A DNA stretch of 5,703 nt from Firmicutes bacterium CAG:194 (lineage in GTDB: Bacteria > Bacillota > Clostridia > Lachnospirales > Lachnospiraceae). The number at the start of each line of letters is the position of its first letter. The first letter of the stretch is position 1. The DNA lies in the NCBI GenBank assembly GCA_000432915.1, contig HF995238.1, positions 1 through 5,703 of the forward strand, in the 5' to 3' direction. The position numbers and the translations under genes are program-made. Of the stretch, positions 1 to 5,556 are shown piece after piece. The notes under the pieces are model-generated. The model did not search any database, had not been told where the DNA came from, and was given only the letters and a program-made list of their open reading frames with translations.

Positions 1-247
1 TCCAACATCTCTTGCTGCAGTACTCATCTCCGCAAAGACCTGTCTTTCTACAACTTGGCGGATAAATACAATCCGTCCCATAAGAATACGGTGTCTTGAC
101 CATTATTCTGTTCTGCTTCACTTCTCTGGTAACACTTGATGTGCTTCTACCAATTTCTTTAGCTATCTGACTAAAAGATTTCTTGGCATAAATGCCAGCT
201 TCAATTCTCACTCTTTCTTTAAAAGTTATTCGATTGTAATTACTCAT
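1..247 (-). CDS. IS30-family transposase, N-terminal part (runs off the left edge)
   Basis: The visible 82 residues begin MSNYNRITFKERVRIEAG and carry a helix-turn-helix of the HTH_38 type (roughly residues 8-45), with the typical pattern SFSQIAKEIGRSTSSVTREVK. In IS30 transposases this domain binds the terminal inverted repeats, while the DDE catalytic core lies further downstream and is not in the window. From about residue 57 there is a Cys-rich stretch (DCIYPPSCRKTGLCGDEYC) that could form a small zinc-binding knuckle; similar Cys-rich segments follow the HTH in clostridial IS30 transposases. The ATG at 247-245 is chosen because AGGAG (252-256) lies 4 bases upstream and the protein begins at the usual distance before the HTH. 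The gene is open to the window edge, with no frameshift visible. Confidence 0.88.
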   Translation of the reverse strand, partial: MSNYNRITFKERVRIEAGIYAKKSFSQIAKEIGRSTSSVTREVKQNRIMVKTPYSYGTDCIYPPSCRKTGLCGDEYCSKRCW

Positions 248-285
248 TTGACTCCTAACCGCAGATAGTAATCACATCGAATCAT
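244..285 (-). CDS. possible 13-codon leader ORF overlapping the transposase start
   Basis: On the minus strand an ATG at 285-283 opens a short frame, MIRCDYYLRLGVK, whose TGA stop (246-244) overlaps the transposase ATG as ATGA. A strong Shine-Dalgarno sequence lies 13 bases upstream. This is a long spacing, and the same Shine-Dalgarno sequence better serves an ATG-TGA pair at 292-287. The arrangement fits translational coupling, with ribosomes finishing the leader and restarting at the transposase ATG. No homology is claimed for the peptide; the ORF is short enough to be chance, and only its position argues for it. Confidence 0.35.
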   Translation of the reverse strand: MIRCDYYLRLGVK

Positions 286-297
286 ATCACATAAAAT

Positions 298-307
298 ACC
301 TCCTTCT
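298..307 (-). promoter_or_regulatory. strong Shine-Dalgarno upstream of the transposase leader
   Basis: The minus strand reads AGAAGGAGGT, an almost perfect anti-16S match and the best ribosome-binding site in the window. It sits 5-6 bases before an ATG at 292-290 that is immediately followed by TGA, 13 bases before the leader ATG at 285, and about 50 bases before the transposase ATG. It therefore loads ribosomes upstream of the transposase rather than directly on it. Confidence 0.6.
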
Positions 308-309
308 GC

Positions 310-348
310 AAAAGTTATTGCAACAGATTTCTCTATTTCATAACTTTT
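310..348. repeat. subterminal inverted repeat of the IS end
   Basis: AAAAGTTAT (310-318) and ATAACTTTT (340-348) are perfect 9-base inverted repeats separated by 21 bases, just inside the IS tip and just upstream of the strong Shine-Dalgarno sequence. They could form a hairpin in transcripts entering from outside the element, or mark transposase-binding sites. The role is inference. Confidence 0.45.
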
Positions 349-375
349 TTGTTGCGTTAAGTTTTTCAATTAGCT

Positions 376-451
376 GTTGCTTAGGGTTCTCACACCCCTA
401 TTATGCGCACACGATATGTCCGATAAAAAGGACTTATATAAATTTCTATCA
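376..451. other. intergenic spacer between the IS end and the palindromic element
   Basis: There is no gene here. Two weak hairpins are visible: TAGGGT (382-387) against ACCCCTA with a one-base bulge, and GTCC (418-421) against GGAC (430-433), flanked by ATAT/TATAT. A reading frame open on the minus strand from 678 to 370 crosses this spacer and the palindrome, but it has no recognisable protein pattern and is treated as noise. Confidence 0.5.
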
Positions 452-551
452 AAAAACAGGAAACGCCTATAATAAGCAATCGATAGTGTAGACGACCGAG
501 ATTTATCGGTCACTTTCCCGGAGCGAGCGATCACAGAGCACTGATGAAATG

Positions 552-578
552 TAATGGATTTGCTTGTCAAATCCATTA
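552..578. repeat. 11-bp hairpin in the centre of the palindromic element
   Basis: TAATGGATTTG (552-562) pairs perfectly with CAAATCCATTA (568-578) around the 5-base loop CTTGT. It is the first of two independent hairpins at the tip of the long stem. Confidence 0.75.
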
Positions 579-583
579 TGTAG

Positions 584-623
584 CCACCGAGCATCGGTGA
601 AACCGATTTTACATGCTCGGTGG
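584..623. repeat. GC-rich hairpin with nested stem in the centre of the palindromic element
   Basis: CCACCGAGCAT (584-594) pairs perfectly with ATGCTCGGTGG (613-623). Inside it, CGGT (595-598) pairs with ACCG (602-605) around GAA, leaving an asymmetric bulge (606-612). It is the most stable stem of the element. Confidence 0.75.
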
Positions 624-746
624 TTCCAGTGACGGGAGCCCGGGAAAATGTGACCCAGATAAATCGCAGGGTAGTCAAACGTGATTGCGATTATAGGCGT
701 TTCCTGTTTTTATCTATATATATCTATATTCTTTTTATAATACCTC

Positions 747-2825
747 TTACTGCTCTTTCGTCAGCAACAGCATAATATCATTGGAACGTGCAATGAACTT
801 CGTCATAGCTTCCGGTGAAAGCGGTGCATTCTGCAGCACTGCCAGATCGTAAAGCTGTTCGCACATCAGCATGACATTCTCGCCATCCTTATGCTCCATG
901 ATATACTGTACCAGCGGATGATTAGCATTCAGGACAAGTGTTGCGCCATCCTCGGATCCAAAGCCGGGCATCATGCCACCGCCGTACATCTTCATCATAT
1001 CCTGCATACGTCTGGTTTCTTCGGAAATCGTAAGCATGGAAGCAACCTTCTTGTTTTTCAGCTTATCCAGCTTGACTGTCAGGTTTTCTCTCTTGAGAGC
1101 CTTCTTCATTGCCTTTCCGATCTCTTCTGCAGCATCATCCAGCTCCTTCTGTGCTTTCTTGGAAGTTTTAGTCTTGAAGGAATCTGTCAGGTCTGCATCG
1201 ATTCTCTTGAATTTCACATTCGGATTCTTGCTTTCCAGCTGTGATACAAACGGCTGATCAATGCTGTGTGTCAAAATAACCGCATCCATCTTTGCCTGTT
1301 TGAACATATTGATGTACTGGCTCTGCTGCTGTTCATCCGTTACATAGTAGATGATCTTCTCCTTCGGTTCTTCATCCTCAGCTTTTTCAGCATCTGCATC
1401 TACGACTTCAGCCTCTACCTGATTGCCATTCTCATCCGTTGCCTGTTCTTCTTCACCGTCGATCGGTTTTGTCTCAAGGCATTCCGGTAATGTCTCATAA
1501 TTGCCGTCCAGATTCTTGAACAGGATATAATCGTTCATCTTTTCACAGAACTTGTCATCCTTCAAGCAGCCGAATTTAATGAATGGACTGATATCGTCCC
1601 AGTATTTCTCGTACTCTTCTTTATCGGTCTTGCACATACCGGAAAGCTTGTCTGCCACCTTCTTGGCAATGTACTCTGAGATCTTCTTGACAAATCCATC
1701 ATTCTGCAGTGCGGAACGGGATACGTTCAGCGGCAGATCCGGGCAGTCGATCACACCCTTTAAGAGCATCAAAAATTCTGGAATGACTTCCTTGATATTG
1801 TCTGCGATAAATACCTGATTGTTATACAGCTTGATCGTTCCCTCGATGGATTCATATTCCATATTGATCTTCGGGAAGTATAAAATACCTTTCAGGTTAA
1901 ACGGATAATCCATGTTCAGATGGATCCAGAACAGCGGCTCCTTATAATCCATAAATACCTTGCGGTAGAAATCAATGTACTCTTCCTTTGTGCATTCATT
2001 TGGATGCTTTGTCCAAAGCGGATGTGTATCATTCATCAGTTCCGGACGTTTCCTGATACGGAGCTTTTTGACCTTTTCTGTCTTTTCAGGCTCGCCGTCC
2101 TTTGCCGGTGTCTTTACTTCATCTTCAAATTCTTCTACAACCTCATCGCTGTCCAGCTTTTCTTCCGGTTTGATGATCTGTACTTCTGTTTCTTCTGCCT
2201 TGCTGACATAAATTTCTGTTGGCATAAAGGAACAATATTTCTTTATGACTTCTTTTGCCTTGTATTCATTACAGAATTCCAGACAGTCCTCATTCAGATA
2301 CAGTGTGATCTTTGTACCGACCTGATCCCAGTCGCCATCTTCCATATCGAATTCGCTGCCACCGTCACATTCCCAGTGAACCGGCTTTGCTTCTTTCTTA
2401 TAAGACAGTGTATCGATCGTTACCTTATCGGATACCATAAATGCGGAATAGAAACCAAGTCCGAAGTGACCGATGATCTGATCCTCATTTGTCTTGTCCT
2501 TATACTTTTCTATGAAATCTGTCGCGCCGGAAAAAGCGATCTGGTTGATGTATTCATCTACCTCTTCCTCTGTCATACCAAGACCGTTATCAATGATCTG
2601 GATCGTTTTTTCCTTTGGATCGAGTACAACCTTGATCTGGTCCTTATATCCTTCCGGAAGCTCGTACTCTCCCATCATTTCCAGCTTTTTCAGTTTTGTG
2701 ATCGCATCACAACCGTTTGAGATAAGTTCACGATAAAAAATATCATGATCGGAATAAAGCCATTTCTTAATAATAGGAAAAATATTATCACTGTTGATAG
2801 ACAGTGAACCATGTGTCTGTGCCAT
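747..2825 (-). CDS. htpG: HtpG, bacterial Hsp90 molecular chaperone
   Basis: This is a cytoplasmic ATP-dependent dimeric chaperone that remodels client proteins under heat or other stress. The 692 residues show the Hsp90 order. The N-terminal GHKL ATPase has RELISNGCDA (catalytic Glu33, Asn37), DNGLGM (Asp79) and the lid motif GHFGLGFYSAF (119-129). The middle domain has LPLNVSRSALQ, with the ATP-sensing Arg370. The C-terminal dimerisation domain contains a Met/Gly-rich stretch near 608-622. It is longer than E. coli HtpG (624 residues, from memory) because of two acidic insertions, near 208-258 and 451-490. The first lies where eukaryotic Hsp90 has its charged linker. The ATG at 2825 is preferred over an in-frame GTG at 2834 because AAAGGAA (2836-2842) is about 10 bases from the ATG but only one base from the GTG. 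A CIRCE operator upstream indicates HrcA control. No frameshift or missing catalytic residue is seen. Confidence 0.97.
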   Translation of the reverse strand: MAQTHGSLSINSDNIFPIIKKWLYSDHDIFYRELISNGCDAITKLKKLEMMGEYELPEGYKDQIKVVLDPKEKTIQIIDNGLGMTEEEVDEYINQIAFSGATDFIEKYKDKTNEDQIIGHFGLGFYSAFMVSDKVTIDTLSYKKEAKPVHWECDGGSEFDMEDGDWDQVGTKITLYLNEDCLEFCNEYKAKEVIKKYCSFMPTEIYVSKAEETEVQIIKPEEKLDSDEVVEEFEDEVKTPAKDGEPEKTEKVKKLRIRKRPELMNDTHPLWTKHPNECTKEEYIDFYRKVFMDYKEPLFWIHLNMDYPFNLKGILYFPKINMEYESIEGTIKLYNNQVFIADNIKEVIPEFLMLLKGVIDCPDLPLNVSRSALQNDGFVKKISEYIAKKVADKLSGMCKTDKEEYEKYWDDISPFIKFGCLKDDKFCEKMNDYILFKNLDGNYETLPECLETKPIDGEEEQATDENGNQVEAEVVDADAEKAEDEEPKEKIIYYVTDEQQQSQYINMFKQAKMDAVILTHSIDQPFVSQLESKNPNVKFKRIDADLTDSFKTKTSKKAQKELDDAAEEIGKAMKKALKRENLTVKLDKLKNKKVASMLTISEETRRMQDMMKMYGGGMMPGFGSEDGATLVLNANHPLVQYIMEHKDGENVMLMCEQLYDLAVLQNAPLSPEAMTKFIARSNDIMLLLTKEQ

Positions 2826-2835
2826 AACTATCACA

Positions 2836-2842
2836 TTCCTTT
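2836..2842 (-). promoter_or_regulatory. ribosome-binding site that decides the htpG start
   Basis: The minus strand reads AAAGGAA, 10 bases before the ATG at 2825-2823. The alternative in-frame GTG at 2834 begins one base after this site and could not use it, so the protein starts MAQTHG. Confidence 0.75.
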
Positions 2843-2867
2843 CTTACTTCAGTTTTCCCTGTTATCC

Positions 2868-2896
2868 AGTGTAGTCCTCCCACATTTAAAAGTCAA
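2868..2896 (-). promoter_or_regulatory. sigma-A type promoter of htpG
   Basis: TTGACT (2891-2896 on the minus strand) and TACACT (2868-2873) are separated by exactly 17 bases, matching the vegetative consensus at 5 of 6 and 4 of 6 positions. The start of transcription would be near 2861, giving an untranslated leader of about 35 bases before the htpG ATG. CIRCE lies 7 bases upstream of the -35 box. Confidence 0.7.
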
Positions 2897-2930
2897 GAAA
2901 AAATTAGCACTCATTTAAAATGAGTGCTAA
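2897..2930 (-). terminator. possible intrinsic terminator formed by CIRCE plus a T run
   Basis: Read on the minus strand, the CIRCE palindrome forms a stem of about 10-13 bp followed directly by TTTTTT (2898-2903). It lies about 50 bases after the stop of the lipoprotein gene, and no other hairpin with a T run is visible between that stop and htpG. The stem is only moderately GC-rich, so termination may be partial. Confidence 0.45.
2904..2930. promoter_or_regulatory. CIRCE operator (HrcA-binding site)
   Basis: TTAGCACTC-N9-GAGTGCTAA matches the CIRCE consensus at all 18 arm positions. The 9-base spacer is itself palindromic, so the whole site is a 13+1+13 inverted repeat. In Firmicutes HrcA binds CIRCE and represses groESL and dnaK operons until heat shock titrates GroEL. 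Here it serves htpG. It lies upstream of the -35 box rather than over the start site, so repression would act by blocking the upstream contact of RNA polymerase, unless a further promoter exists that I did not find. Confidence 0.95.
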
Positions 2931-2980
2931 TAATCTGCTGTACTATTGAATTTACAGGCATTTGCGCATTTCTAAAACTT

Positions 2981-4048
2981 TTATAAACTGCCCAGTTTTT
3001 CATTATAAACATCAAAAAATGTCTTTGTCGTCACTGCCTCATCATGGATAAAGGAGATCTCTTTCCAAAGCTTTTCATTCAGATTCCGGATCTGTGTCTG
3101 CAAAAATTCATCATAGATCTGTGAAAAGGCTTCTTCCTTCCTCTTTTCCATGATCTTCTGCTTATTGGCATCTGTCTGCTCTCTGTCAAGCGTCGAGATA
3201 CATTTCAGGATATAATATCCGTCATCCGTTTCGATCAAGGAACTGATTTCTCCGTTGCCAAGATCAAATGCTGCATCTTCGAGCGCCTTGGGCTTTTCGC
3301 CTTTTCCAAAAGAAACCGTGATCGCGCTTTCTTCGTTATAGGTCTGCGCCAGTGTATCAAAATCTTCTCCGCTCTGCAGCTTACGCAGTATATTCTCCGC
3401 ACGCTGCTTTGCCATTTTCTTACTTGCATCCGTGTAAGGCGTTCTGTTGCCGTCGCCATCCTGCGAATAGGTCTTGATCATGATCTGCTCCAGCGTCACA
3501 GTCCTTGCTTCATCATCACTGATCTCCGGATTGGTATCCTGAATGATCAGGTCATAGATCTTATTGGCAAGTGCATACTCCCGGTACATATCCTCTGTTT
3601 TTTTCTCAGTCAGCCCCAGCTTTTCCACTTCTGTATCATTCAGGGAAGAGAAATATGTCTCTGCCGCGGAGAGTACCGCCGCATCTTCTTCCTCAGAAAG
3701 CGTTACCTGCCTGCTCTCTGCTAAAAGGTTCATCGTCTTGATCTGCGCCAGGCGCGCCAGCACCACATTTTTGACCTTATCCTCCAGCGTCTCACCGTTT
3801 ATGCTGCGGCTCCAGATCTGATCGCCGTATACTGCTTCATACTGATTCTGCATATTCGTCAGATATACCATGATCTCTGACCGGTCACAGCTGCTGCTTC
3901 CGATCTTAAAAACTTCATTTTCGGAAAAGCCCGTTGTCAGTACGATCTTTGTCTTGCCGTCTTCCTGCTTCCCACAGGCAGTCAGCAAAAACATAACCGC
4001 CATTACAAGTAAAATCCACAGTTTTCTCCATTGATTGCTTTTTTGCAT
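2981..4048 (-). CDS. PpiC/PrsA-like lipoprotein (parvulin-family foldase, probably without its catalytic histidines)
   Basis: The 355-residue product starts with a lipoprotein signal: basic MQKSNQWRK, a hydrophobic stretch to about residue 22, and the lipobox LTAC with Cys25 as the lipidation site. It should be anchored outside the cytoplasmic membrane. Residues 50-170 resemble the helical SurA/PrsA N-terminal chaperone region. Residues 183-285 resemble a parvulin domain (LEQIMIKTYS, EDFDTLAQTYNEE, LEDAAFDLGNGEISSLIETDDGYYILK). The two histidines usual in parvulins (in HILV and GYHI) correspond here to Gln188 and Tyr279, so isomerase activity is doubtful and a holdase role is more likely. The ATG at 4048 lies one base after the preceding stop (TAATATG), which implies coupled translation. 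An in-frame ATG at 4060 would overlap that stop and cannot be excluded. No strong ribosome-binding site is seen for either. Confidence 0.85.
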   Translation of the reverse strand: MQKSNQWRKLWILLVMAVMFLLTACGKQEDGKTKIVLTTGFSENEVFKIGSSSCDRSEIMVYLTNMQNQYEAVYGDQIWSRSINGETLEDKVKNVVLARLAQIKTMNLLAESRQVTLSEEEDAAVLSAAETYFSSLNDTEVEKLGLTEKKTEDMYREYALANKIYDLIIQDTNPEISDDEARTVTLEQIMIKTYSQDGDGNRTPYTDASKKMAKQRAENILRKLQSGEDFDTLAQTYNEESAITVSFGKGEKPKALEDAAFDLGNGEISSLIETDDGYYILKCISTLDREQTDANKQKIMEKRKEEAFSQIYDEFLQTQIRNLNEKLWKEISFIHDEAVTTKTFFDVYNEKLGSL

Positions 4049-4049
4049 A

Positions 4050-5456
4050 TTAATTTTCATCCATCTTGCGCAGAATGCTTCTTGCCACGCTGATACCGTT
4101 TGCGGAAGCCTGCTGCAGACCACGTGTTACACCTGCGCCGTCTCCGATGGCACGAAGACCTGCCACACTGGTTTCAAAATCTTTATTGACAACTACCTTG
4201 TTGGAGTAGAATTTTACTTCTACGCCGTACAGCAGTGTTTCATCTGCTGCAATACCCGGTGTTACCTTATCCAGTGCCAGGATCATTTCCTCGATATCCA
4301 CCATGATACGATGAGGGAATACAAGAGAAAGATCGCCCGGAACCGCATCCTTTAAAGTAGGCATTACATTACGCCTGCAGAGACGTTCTTCCGTTGTTCT
4401 TCTGCCACGTCTGAAGTCACCGAAGGTCTGTACTAAAATCTTACCGCCGCACAGCATATTGGAAAGCTGCGCGATATGCTTACCGTATTCGATCGGTGTC
4501 TTAAACGGCTTTGTAAAATTCTTGGATACCAGGATCGCAAAGTTTGTATTGTTTGTCTTATATTCTTTTGACTTATAAGCATGACCGTTTACAACGGCAA
4601 GTCCGTTTTCATAGTATTCTGTTGCAACCTCGCCGGAAGGATTGGTACAGAACGTACGAACCTTATCATCAAAAGTAGGTGTATGATAGATCAGTTTTGC
4701 CTCATACAGGTTCTCGTTTAAGAACTGCATAACCTCATCACGCACCTCAACGCGGACACCGATATCAACCGTACCCGGTGTTGTCTCAATACCGACCTCT
4801 TCACATTTATCCTTAAACCAGTCAGCACCTTCTCTGCCGACTGCAGATACGATCTCGTCTGCCTGATAAGTCTCTCCCTTATCTGTTGTCACGCCGACAG
4901 CTCTGCCATCTTCCACAATGATCTTTTCCACCATTGTATTGAATAACAGCTCTACACCACATTCCTCTAAATGCTTCTGCAGCTTACCGTAGATCTTATA
5001 GCCTTCTTCCGTTCCCAGATGTCGGATCGGACATTCTACCAGTTTCAGATTGGCATTGATCGCTTTCCGGCGGATCTCACGGATTTCCTTTTCCTTGTCA
5101 AGACCATATACATTTTTATCAGCACCGAATTTCAGATAAATATCATCTGATTCATGGATCAGCTTAACTGTCTCATCATAGCCTAAAATCTCAGGCAGAT
5201 TACCACCTACATCAGGAGAAAGGGAAAGCTTACCGTCTGAGAAAGCACCTGCTCCCGCAAAGCCTGTTGTAATAGAGCATGGCTTACAGCCTACACACTG
5301 CTTCGTCACACGCTTCGGACATGTTCTTTTTTCAATGCTGCGTCCTTTTTCTATCATCAAAACCTTTAAATCCGGTTTCTTTTCCATCAGTTCATAGGCA
5401 CAGAAAATACCACCCGGTCCTGCACCGATAATAATTACATCATACTTTTTTGCCAT
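4050..5456 (-). CDS. NAD(P)/FAD-dependent dehydrogenase of the COG2509 type
   Basis: A 468-residue flavoprotein. The N-terminus MAKKYDVIIIGAGPGGIFCA is a Rossmann FAD-binding fold with the GxGxxG motif (11-16), followed by an acidic strand end (MIEKG, Glu37). A Cys cluster (C46, C54, C57, C60; CVGCKPC) precedes the conserved GFAGAGAFSDGKL (65-77). The C-terminus has a second FAD contact, AIGDGAGVTRGLQQASANG (436-454). These blocks match the uncharacterised FAD-dependent dehydrogenases of COG2509; the substrate is unknown. No membrane segment or signal peptide is present, so it is cytoplasmic. The ATG at 5456 is chosen because GGAG (5465-5468) lies 8 bases upstream; two further in-frame ATGs (5462, 5474) are too close to, or upstream of, this site. 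It is the first gene of an operon with the lipoprotein gene. Confidence 0.88.
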   Translation of the reverse strand: MAKKYDVIIIGAGPGGIFCAYELMEKKPDLKVLMIEKGRSIEKRTCPKRVTKQCVGCKPCSITTGFAGAGAFSDGKLSLSPDVGGNLPEILGYDETVKLIHESDDIYLKFGADKNVYGLDKEKEIREIRRKAINANLKLVECPIRHLGTEEGYKIYGKLQKHLEECGVELLFNTMVEKIIVEDGRAVGVTTDKGETYQADEIVSAVGREGADWFKDKCEEVGIETTPGTVDIGVRVEVRDEVMQFLNENLYEAKLIYHTPTFDDKVRTFCTNPSGEVATEYYENGLAVVNGHAYKSKEYKTNNTNFAILVSKNFTKPFKTPIEYGKHIAQLSNMLCGGKILVQTFGDFRRGRRTTEERLCRRNVMPTLKDAVPGDLSLVFPHRIMVDIEEMILALDKVTPGIAADETLLYGVEVKFYSNKVVVNKDFETSVAGLRAIGDGAGVTRGLQQASANGISVARSILRKMDEN

Positions 5457-5464
5457 ATTCATCT

Positions 5465-5468
5465 CTCC
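5465..5468 (-). promoter_or_regulatory. ribosome-binding site that decides the dehydrogenase start
   Basis: The minus strand reads GGAG (as part of GGAGAG), 8 bases before the ATG at 5456-5454. It is only 2-3 bases from the ATG at 5462 and downstream of the ATG at 5474, so the start at 5456 is preferred. Confidence 0.7.
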
Positions 5469-5503
5469 ATTCATTCTGTTTTATTACTAACCCCCGGACT
5501 TCT

Positions 5504-5532
5504 ATTTTACTGTATTTTCCATGGAATGACAA
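5504..5532 (-). promoter_or_regulatory. sigma-A type promoter of the dehydrogenase-lipoprotein operon
   Basis: TTGTCA (5527-5532 on the minus strand) and TAAAAT (5504-5509) are separated by 17 bases and each matches the vegetative consensus at 5 of 6 positions. The start would be near 5497, with a leader of about 40 bases. It lies between the tRNA terminator and the dehydrogenase gene, so the operon has its own promoter. Confidence 0.72.
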
Positions 5533-5556
5533 TAGATATCGCTCCATCCGCACAGT

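Larger units (their letters stand above)
1..375 (-). mobile_element. IS30-family insertion sequence, one end only
   Basis: This is the 5' end of an IS30-like element that continues beyond the left edge of the window. Two things support it: the transposase N-terminus encoded at 1-247, and an outer end (about 342-375) which read on the minus strand contains AACGCAAC followed by AAAAAAGTTATG. That resembles my recollection of the IS30 terminal inverted repeat (AACGCAACAGTTATG). Counting outward by analogy with IS30 puts the tip near 375, with an error of several bases. A 9-bp inverted repeat (310-318 with 340-348) lies just inside the tip. The opposite end and any target duplication are outside the window, so it cannot be judged whether the element is intact. 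Confidence 0.7.
452..711. repeat. 260-bp imperfect palindrome with 22-bp terminal inverted repeats (MITE-like or structured RNA)
   Basis: Positions 452-473 are the exact reverse complement of 690-711 (outer part AAAAACAGG against CCTGTTTTT). Inward, the arms keep pairing with small bulges: 476-481 with 683-688, 491-497 with 670-676 (one mismatch), 500-507 with 658-665, 508-513 with 650-655, 514-520 with 641-647, and 539-543 with 627-631. The centre carries two strong hairpins (552-578 and 584-623). Either strand would therefore fold into one long stem tipped by two hairpins. No protein is convincingly encoded. Each end carries a T run in its outgoing direction (TTTTT at 707-711 on plus; the A run 451-456 on minus), so it can end transcription both ways and is the only terminator candidate for htpG. 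No clear target duplication was found. A non-autonomous mobile element or a structured RNA are both possible. Confidence 0.75.

Noticed and set aside
370..678. 102-codon open frame on the minus strand across the palindromic region
   Set aside because: It overlaps the inverted repeats, has no recognisable motif and no convincing ribosome-binding site. Its sequence is explained by base-pairing constraint.
452..711. Reading the inverted repeats as a CRISPR array or an attachment site
   Set aside because: There are no regularly spaced direct repeats, and no integrase gene or tRNA lies next to it.
1920..2720. 266-codon open frame on the plus strand opposite htpG
   Set aside because: Its composition is very rich in Phe, Leu, Ile and Cys, as expected for the antisense of a Lys/Glu-rich gene, and it lies wholly inside htpG. 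Other plus-strand frames within htpG are rejected for the same reason.
2826..2834. Upstream GTG start for htpG at 2834
   Set aside because: The Shine-Dalgarno sequence lies one base from it, and the extra residues are not part of the Hsp90 pattern.
3564..3821. Plus-strand open frame opposite the lipoprotein gene
   Set aside because: It is Ser/Ala-rich antisense noise with no start signal or motif.
4049..4123. Longer N-terminus for the lipoprotein starting at 4123
   Set aside because: It would overlap the dehydrogenase by more than 70 bases and bury the lipoprotein signal behind 25 extra residues that do not look like a leader.
4035..4355. Plus-strand open frame opposite the end of the dehydrogenase gene
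   Set aside because: It is Cys/Phe-rich, fully antisense to two well-supported genes, and has no ribosome-binding site.
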